A stretch of 64,000 nucleotides of DNA, taken from the NCBI GenBank assembly GCA_049303315.1, contig JBAQMZ010000013.1, positions 1-64,000 on the forward strand, written 5' to 3'. Below, in pieces: positions 60,284 to 64,000 of this stretch. Origin of the DNA: Methanoperedens sp049303315. GTDB lineage: Archaea > Halobacteriota > Methanosarcinia > Methanosarcinales > Methanoperedenaceae. The notes under the pieces were generated by a model. It saw only the letters and a program-made list of their open reading frames with translations. It was not told where the DNA came from and made no database searches. The stretch's first letter is position 1. Each line of letters opens with the position of its first letter. A program made the translations under genes and the position numbers.

Positions 60284-61150
60284 ATGAAAAAACAATTAGT
60301 GGTTATGCTTTTCCTGATCATTGCTGTCATTGCGGCAGGATGCATAGGAGGCACCACAAAAACCATAAAACAGCAATCAGAACTATCTGGCGTTCTGAAG
60401 CTTGACGGGTCAACAACCGTCTATCCGATAGCAAAAACAGCTGCGGAAGAGTTTATGAAACTCCACCCGCAAGTTACTATCGATGTACAGCAAAGCTCCA
60501 CAGGTGAAGGGCTTGTAAAATTCCTGGCAGGCGAGACTGACATCTCGGATGCAACACGAGCGCCTAAGGATCAGGAGTATGCAGATGCAAAGAAAAAGGG
60601 CATGGGACTTCATATGACCATTATATCAAATGATGCCGTTGGTATAATCGTACACCCGAGCAACCCAATTTCTGACCTGACAACAGCACAGTTAAAAGCC
60701 ATCTACTTTGATGGAACGATAACCGACTGGAGTCAGCTCACAAACGGCACAAAGAAGGGTAAAATAAAAATATACAATACAGACCCTAAAATATCTGGAA
60801 CTGCCGAGCTATATAATACTAAAATAGCGGGTAATGCGGAGAAGCCCTACGTCAACGGCTCGACAATAATACATCCGACCCCCAAGATGATACCCACAAT
60901 AAGGGATGACCCTGATGGTATCGCCTATACACCGGTGAACTGGATAAATAGCGATGTCAAGACCGTGAAGGTTAACGGCGTAGCCCCAACACAGAAAACA
61001 ATCCTTGATACATCATACTTGCTGTCAAGAAAGATGTATATGATAACCGATGGGGCGCCCAATGGACTTAAAAGAGAATTTATAAGTTTCATTTTAAGCG
61101 GACAGGGACAGAGCATTGTCCAGAAAGAAGGATTCATTCCTGTAACGTGA
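60284..61150 (+). CDS. PstS-like phosphate-binding lipoprotein
   Basis: The 288-residue protein has a lipoprotein signal ending in AAGC (about residue 19) and the PstS fold: LDGSTTVYPIAKTAAEEF, QQSSTGEGLVKFL, DISDATRAPKDQE and IAYTPVNW. GAGGT eight bases before the ATG at 60284 decides the start. No PstC, PstA or PstB genes adjoin it. It is followed by a HAMP-domain protein and a small helical protein instead, so it may serve as a sensor's binding protein. Confidence 0.85.
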   Translation: MKKQLVVMLFLIIAVIAAGCIGGTTKTIKQQSELSGVLKLDGSTTVYPIAKTAAEEFMKLHPQVTIDVQQSSTGEGLVKFLAGETDISDATRAPKDQEYADAKKKGMGLHMTIISNDAVGIIVHPSNPISDLTTAQLKAIYFDGTITDWSQLTNGTKKGKIKIYNTDPKISGTAELYNTKIAGNAEKPYVNGSTIIHPTPKMIPTIRDDPDGIAYTPVNWINSDVKTVKVNGVAPTQKTILDTSYLLSRKMYMITDGAPNGLKREFISFILSGQGQSIVQKEGFIPVT

Positions 61151-61161
61151 GGCGATAAACA

Positions 61162-61971
61162 ATGAAAATAATGTATAAATTAATGAGCGGATTCATACTG
61201 CTTGTCCTGTTATTCTCAATAGCAGGAGCTACAGTCATTTCAAACCTGAAAGTAATAGAGACTGTGAATACACAGGTCGGCAGCGACTTCGCAATAAACC
61301 AGTATGCAACCAATTATGAGAGAGGGGCTGGAAAAGTGCAGGTTGGAACTTACCTTTATTCTCAGGGCAGCCAGGCAATGGGCAAGCAACTGATTGATGA
61401 AGGAAAAGATGCCATGGCACAGAACAGGGATAACCTTAAGAATATCATGAAAGACGAAGCCGCAATAAAGGAGCTTGGCGAGATAGAAAGAATTGAAAAC
61501 CTTGCAATGGAAGCATCAGACGGGGTGGTTTCAAGGGTGAACAATCCGGATAAAGACGCAAGTATACAGGAAAAACATCTTAAACAGGACATGCATTTCC
61601 TGGAAGCGAGAGTAGATGCGCTGAACCTCAAGCTTGGTACTTTCGTTGACAAGACCCAGGAAGAGACGTCATCATCCCTTAAAGTGGCACAGGAGAGCGG
61701 AAATCGAACGACCAGTGTAACAATCTATGCAATTGTGCTATCGTTATTGATCGCTCTTGTTGTTTCGTTCGTAGTGGCCAAGAAGATAACCGACCCGGTA
61801 AAGCAACTTACCAATGTTGCCAACAAGGTTAGTAAAGGGGACATGACAGAGAAGGTCGAAGTGTCATCTTCTGATGAGATTGGAGACCTGGCAGAGTCTT
61901 TCAAACGCATGATAAATGCCTTTAAAGTGATGGAAGCTATGAGCAAAGAAGAAAGCGCTCCAAAAGGGTGA
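61162..61971 (+). CDS. Membrane sensor with four-helix domain and HAMP, no output domain
   Basis: The 269-residue protein has two membrane helices (about residues 8-26 and 190-210) enclosing an extracytoplasmic helical domain resembling the four-helix-bundle sensors of chemoreceptors. After the second helix comes a HAMP domain (KKITDPVKQLTNVANKVSKG, then SSDEIGDLAESFKRM). The protein ends about ten residues later, with no kinase, MCP or cyclase domain. Its signal would have to pass to another protein; the small gene seven bases downstream is a candidate. Confidence 0.85.
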   Translation: MKIMYKLMSGFILLVLLFSIAGATVISNLKVIETVNTQVGSDFAINQYATNYERGAGKVQVGTYLYSQGSQAMGKQLIDEGKDAMAQNRDNLKNIMKDEAAIKELGEIERIENLAMEASDGVVSRVNNPDKDASIQEKHLKQDMHFLEARVDALNLKLGTFVDKTQEETSSSLKVAQESGNRTTSVTIYAIVLSLLIALVVSFVVAKKITDPVKQLTNVANKVSKGDMTEKVEVSSSDEIGDLAESFKRMINAFKVMEAMSKEESAPKG

Positions 61972-61977
61972 TCAAGA

Positions 61978-62202
61978 ATGGCAATAAGTGATCAGGTCAT
62001 TAAGATATTGGCTGAGGATATGGGTCCGTCAGCCCTTCCTTTCCTGGAGAGACAATGCAAGTTCCATCTCAATAAAGAGCCTGCAAGACTCACGAATTCG
62101 GATATTGAGGAACTGGCAAAATGGGTTCAAATAAGCTCAAAGTTAACACTTGGAGACGATATTGCGAATAAGTTAAAGACAAAGGTTCTGGCTCTTAAAT
62201 AA
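61978..62202 (+). CDS. 74-aa helical protein next to the HAMP sensor
   Basis: The protein is a single helical domain with VIKILAEDMGPSALPFLERQ and a C-terminal NSDIEELAKWVQISSKLTLGDDIANKLK stretch (broken here at ELA). A comparable helical segment is found in some archaeal sensors as an output module, but I cannot name it. It is the third gene of the PstS-like/HAMP operon. It might be the missing output partner. Confidence 0.6.
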   Translation: MAISDQVIKILAEDMGPSALPFLERQCKFHLNKEPARLTNSDIEELAKWVQISSKLTLGDDIANKLKTKVLALK

Positions 62203-62278
62203 AGCAAATTGATTCAAATGTTCTCCCGCAGATAAAGCTGTGGGAGAACCTATTTTTTAAGGTATATTCAATAGTTCA

Positions 62279-62830
62279 TTATTTCCCACAGCAAGTTGAA
62301 TTTTTGCTTTTAGAAGAACTGCACGTAGATTCTTTCCTTGATGCCTTTTCATCAGTTGACGCACTGTTTTTGACATGCTCTGCCACTACAGTCTCAGCCA
62401 CAGTACGGGCGCATTCCCTGAGTTCTTCCTCTGATACCTCATCTATCCCGAATGGGAGAGAAGTTTCATAGAGCGTATCTGCCTGAACTATTTCAGGGCA
62501 AAGGTCGGCCAATACACCTTTCATCATCCTTGAAGAGCATGATATAAAGCATCCTTCTATGGCAATCGTTTTGTTCGCCCTCCTGACCAGATTTCTTTGC
62601 CCTGTATCCTTTGTAAAGGCGCCGCCAAGACAGATGCGTACTGTGTTTTCACGGGCAAGCCGGTGGGCTACGAGGTTTGCCGCCAGTCGCGCAACCTCGC
62701 CTTTTGCGCATGCTCCCTCGCATGCCATAACTGCTATCCTGGGCGGGTTTGTGGAGTGCTTCTCTGCGTATTCTTCACATGCGGGACAGGTTTTTTCTAC
62801 TTTTTCGATCTTGATTGTTTCATAATTCAT
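62279..62830 (-). CDS. DGC-domain putative zinc-binding protein
   Basis: The 183-residue protein resembles DGC-domain proteins: CPACEEYAEKH near the start, AVMACEGACAKGEVARLAANL near residue 38, and AIEGCFISCSSRMMKG near residue 95 (the DGC/EGC motif). A Ser- and Cys-rich tail ends in CCGK. Function is not known; zinc or metal binding is inferred from the cysteines. AGGAGG six bases before the ATG at 62830 fixes the start. Confidence 0.8.
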   Translation of the reverse strand: MNYETIKIEKVEKTCPACEEYAEKHSTNPPRIAVMACEGACAKGEVARLAANLVAHRLARENTVRICLGGAFTKDTGQRNLVRRANKTIAIEGCFISCSSRMMKGVLADLCPEIVQADTLYETSLPFGIDEVSEEELRECARTVAETVVAEHVKNSASTDEKASRKESTCSSSKSKNSTCCGK

Positions 62831-62889
62831 ATTTGCCTCCTTTCGGATTATTTTATCATGATTCTTAATCATTATGAACTATTGAACTC

Positions 62890-62910
62890 AATATCAAAAC
62901 AAATTGAAAT
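62890..62910. repeat. 21-base direct repeat, copy 1
   Basis: The sequence AATATCAAAACAAATTG and four more bases is identical to 63392-63412; similarity continues in both flanks (a GAACT-like left side, TTTGTT on the right). The copies bracket the DUF2892 gene at a distance of 502 bases. Confidence 0.65.
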
Positions 62911-63104
62911 TGGGATTTGTTACATCCTTCAATCCAAAATTTTAAGCAAGATACGACCCACGGGTTACATCCGCAACATCAATAGCGGTAATACTTTATC
63001 TTTTGATTGCACTCATGTTTTGTTTTTTCTATGGATTCGTCGCGTTTCGTTTCGTCTCTTTTTGAAATGCAGCACTCCTTTTTTATCTCCTCAGTAAACT
63101 TTTT

Positions 63105-63296
63105 TTACTTGCTCTTATGAATACCGAGTGGCACATACAGGATGCAAAATCCTACTATGCCAGTCATTAGAATAAATGCACCAAATATGGCAGCGTATAC
63201 TGCATATGGAATGATATTAAATATCCCAAGTGCAATCAACACAATACCAACTATTATCCTTATTGCTCTATCAATGCTTCCTATATTTTTCTCCAT
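63105..63296 (-). CDS. DUF2892 membrane protein
   Basis: The 63-residue protein matches DUF2892: the NIGSIDRAIRIIVGIVLIAL start and a second helix with FILMTGIVGFCILYVPLG (the C and P of the YgaP-type motif are present). The family is found alone or fused to rhodanese domains. Function is unknown. It lies between two copies of a short direct repeat. Confidence 0.85.
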   Translation of the reverse strand: MEKNIGSIDRAIRIIVGIVLIALGIFNIIPYAVYAAIFGAFILMTGIVGFCILYVPLGIHKSK

Positions 63297-63391
63297 AATT
63301 TCACGCCTCGATCATTGATTTTCTGAATTATCTGTTCTATGCTATTCCTGCGAATTTTATTGGTTTTTAAGTTATTTTAACCATATAACTG

Positions 63392-63412
63392 AATATCAAA
63401 ACAAATTGAAAT
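63392..63412. repeat. 21-base direct repeat, copy 2
   Basis: Identical to 62890-62910, followed by AGGAGGTTTGTT. The copy ends 11 bases before the stop codon of the NapH-like gene on the minus strand. Confidence 0.65.
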
Positions 63413-63423
63413 AGGAGGTTTGT

Positions 63424-64000
63424 TTATCCCCCAATCCCGAATTTCAATGCTCTTGAAGGACATGAGTCAATACAGTCACCGCAGACAATACAATTGCTAT
63501 CTTTGATACTCGTGCCCCCATTTGTCCTGTACTTTTCTATATCTACCCCCATCTGGCAGTTTTTATCGCATCTCTTACAATCAGTGCATTTTTCTTTATC
63601 CATTTTTATCTTTAATAAACCGAACTTGGAGTAAACGCTCATCAGTCCTCCGAGCGGGCAAAGATATTTGCAAAAAGACCTGTTCCCAAAGTAGTGGGTA
63701 AGGAATACCGTAATAGGAAACATTGTTACAATACCGGCAAAGAATAACCACAGAGGCCCGACATCCAGTCCATTGCCCATTTTGAAGTTCAATTTATCAA
63801 GATTCCTGATAACATTGAAGATGATGCCACCCCAGAAAATAGCAGTGATGACATAGATTAACTTCCTGTGATTAAACTTCTTGTTGTTTGGATTCTTTCC
63901 TGCGGCTGTAAGAAGGAGTGCCGACTGCTCCTGGACGGGGGTATAAACGCATACCCAGCTGCATAGAGCCCTTCCGAAGATTAACACTAATAAAAAAACC
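63424..64000 (-). CDS. NapH/CcoG-like membrane polyferredoxin, partial
   Basis: The visible part has GRALCSWVC (the first cysteine group of NapH/NosR-type proteins), two membrane helices, NRSFCKYLCPLGG, and at the C-terminus two 4Fe-4S motifs (CTDCKRCDKNC, CIVCGDCIDSCPSRAL). The gene is open to the window edge, so its N-terminus lies beyond 64000; the GTG at 63987 is not the true start. It would pass electrons across or along the membrane. Its partner is not visible. Confidence 0.85.
   Translation of the reverse strand, partial: VFLLVLIFGRALCSWVCVYTPVQEQSALLLTAAGKNPNNKKFNHRKLIYVITAIFWGGIIFNVIRNLDKLNFKMGNGLDVGPLWLFFAGIVTMFPITVFLTHYFGNRSFCKYLCPLGGLMSVYSKFGLLKIKMDKEKCTDCKRCDKNCQMGVDIEKYRTNGGTSIKDSNCIVCGDCIDSCPSRALKFGIGG

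Noticed and set aside
1..64000. CRISPR arrays, tRNA or rRNA genes
   Set aside because: I saw no regularly spaced repeats of CRISPR type, no tRNA cloverleaf with its T-loop signature and no rRNA sequence. A dedicated covariance search would be needed to exclude a single tRNA.
1..64000. A Borg-type or other extrachromosomal element of Methanoperedens
   Set aside because: Borgs are marked by many perfect tandem repeats and mostly one coding strand over long distances. Here genes alternate in strand, core genes such as carA, tiaS and rpa are present, and tandem repeats are few.

Overview
The window is archaeal and most likely comes from an anaerobic methane-oxidising or methanogenic member of the Methanosarcinales, with 'Candidatus Methanoperedens' (ANME-2d) the best guess. 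The reasons are a methyl-coenzyme M reductase operon protein D gene (mcrD), a very large heterodisulfide reductase (Hdr) operon with MvhD and F420/formate-dehydrogenase-type partners, a form III RuBisCO, FmdE, TiaS, archaeal RPA genes, TATA-box promoters about 27 bases before leaderless starts, and an exported molybdoenzyme with a multihaem cytochrome c. Species assignment is inference; no marker such as 16S rRNA is present.

Layout. 1-3.2 kb: small membrane protein, DUF169 protein, and two toxin-antitoxin (TA) pairs. 3.2-4.4 kb: a nucleotidyltransferase-HEPN-nucleotidyltransferase cluster with a relic of a further copy. 4.4-7.5 kb: ParB-like protein, DUF1917-like protein and two RPA-type single-strand DNA-binding proteins on one strand. 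7.5-20 kb: housekeeping and hypothetical genes (nadE, tiaS, a COG1395-type regulator, rbcL, radical SAM, GYD, deformylase-like, DUF5611, chorismate-lyase-like, a PIN TA pair with clear operators, carA). 20-33 kb: a 52-codon ORF coupled to mcrD, then an eleven-gene, almost gap-free electron-transfer operon (HdrD-like, HdrC, HdrB, double HdrA, MvhD, HdrA, MvhD, FdhB/FrhB-like, repeat ORF, degenerate FdhA-like, small protein). 33-35.5 kb: accessory patch with three copies of a dispersed repeat, a convergent RelE/Phd pair, a small HTH protein and a Fic protein. 35.5-49.6 kb: a hydrogenase-4/complex-I-like membrane complex whose large subunit has lost all four NiFe-binding cysteines; its NuoL-like subunit gene hyfB is present twice together with its promoter, and a Gabija-like defence pair (OLD nuclease plus UvrD helicase) sits between the copies. 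49.8-52.6 kb: ABC ATPase, rpiA, sugar-phosphate nucleotidyltransferase. 52.7-60.1 kb: a molybdenum module (TorD chaperone, FeS subunit, Tat-exported molybdoenzyme, pentahaem lipo-cytochrome, TatA; divergently moeA, a MOT1-type molybdate transporter and fmdE). 60-64 kb: PstS-like lipoprotein with a HAMP protein and a small helical protein, a DGC-domain protein, DUF2892, and a NapH-like ferredoxin cut by the window end.

How it fits together (inference). The Hdr operon encodes what looks like a flavin-based bifurcating or confurcating complex joining CoM-SH/CoB-SH, F420 and ferredoxin. The Ehr-type membrane complex could couple ferredoxin oxidation to ion transport. The exported molybdoenzyme and cytochrome would handle electrons outside the membrane. 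The most unusual points are the defence pair inside duplicated hyfB, the molybdoenzyme lacking one FeS-cluster cysteine, the missing start or frameshift at the head of the Hdr operon, and repeat DNA that has become part of open reading frames inside that operon.
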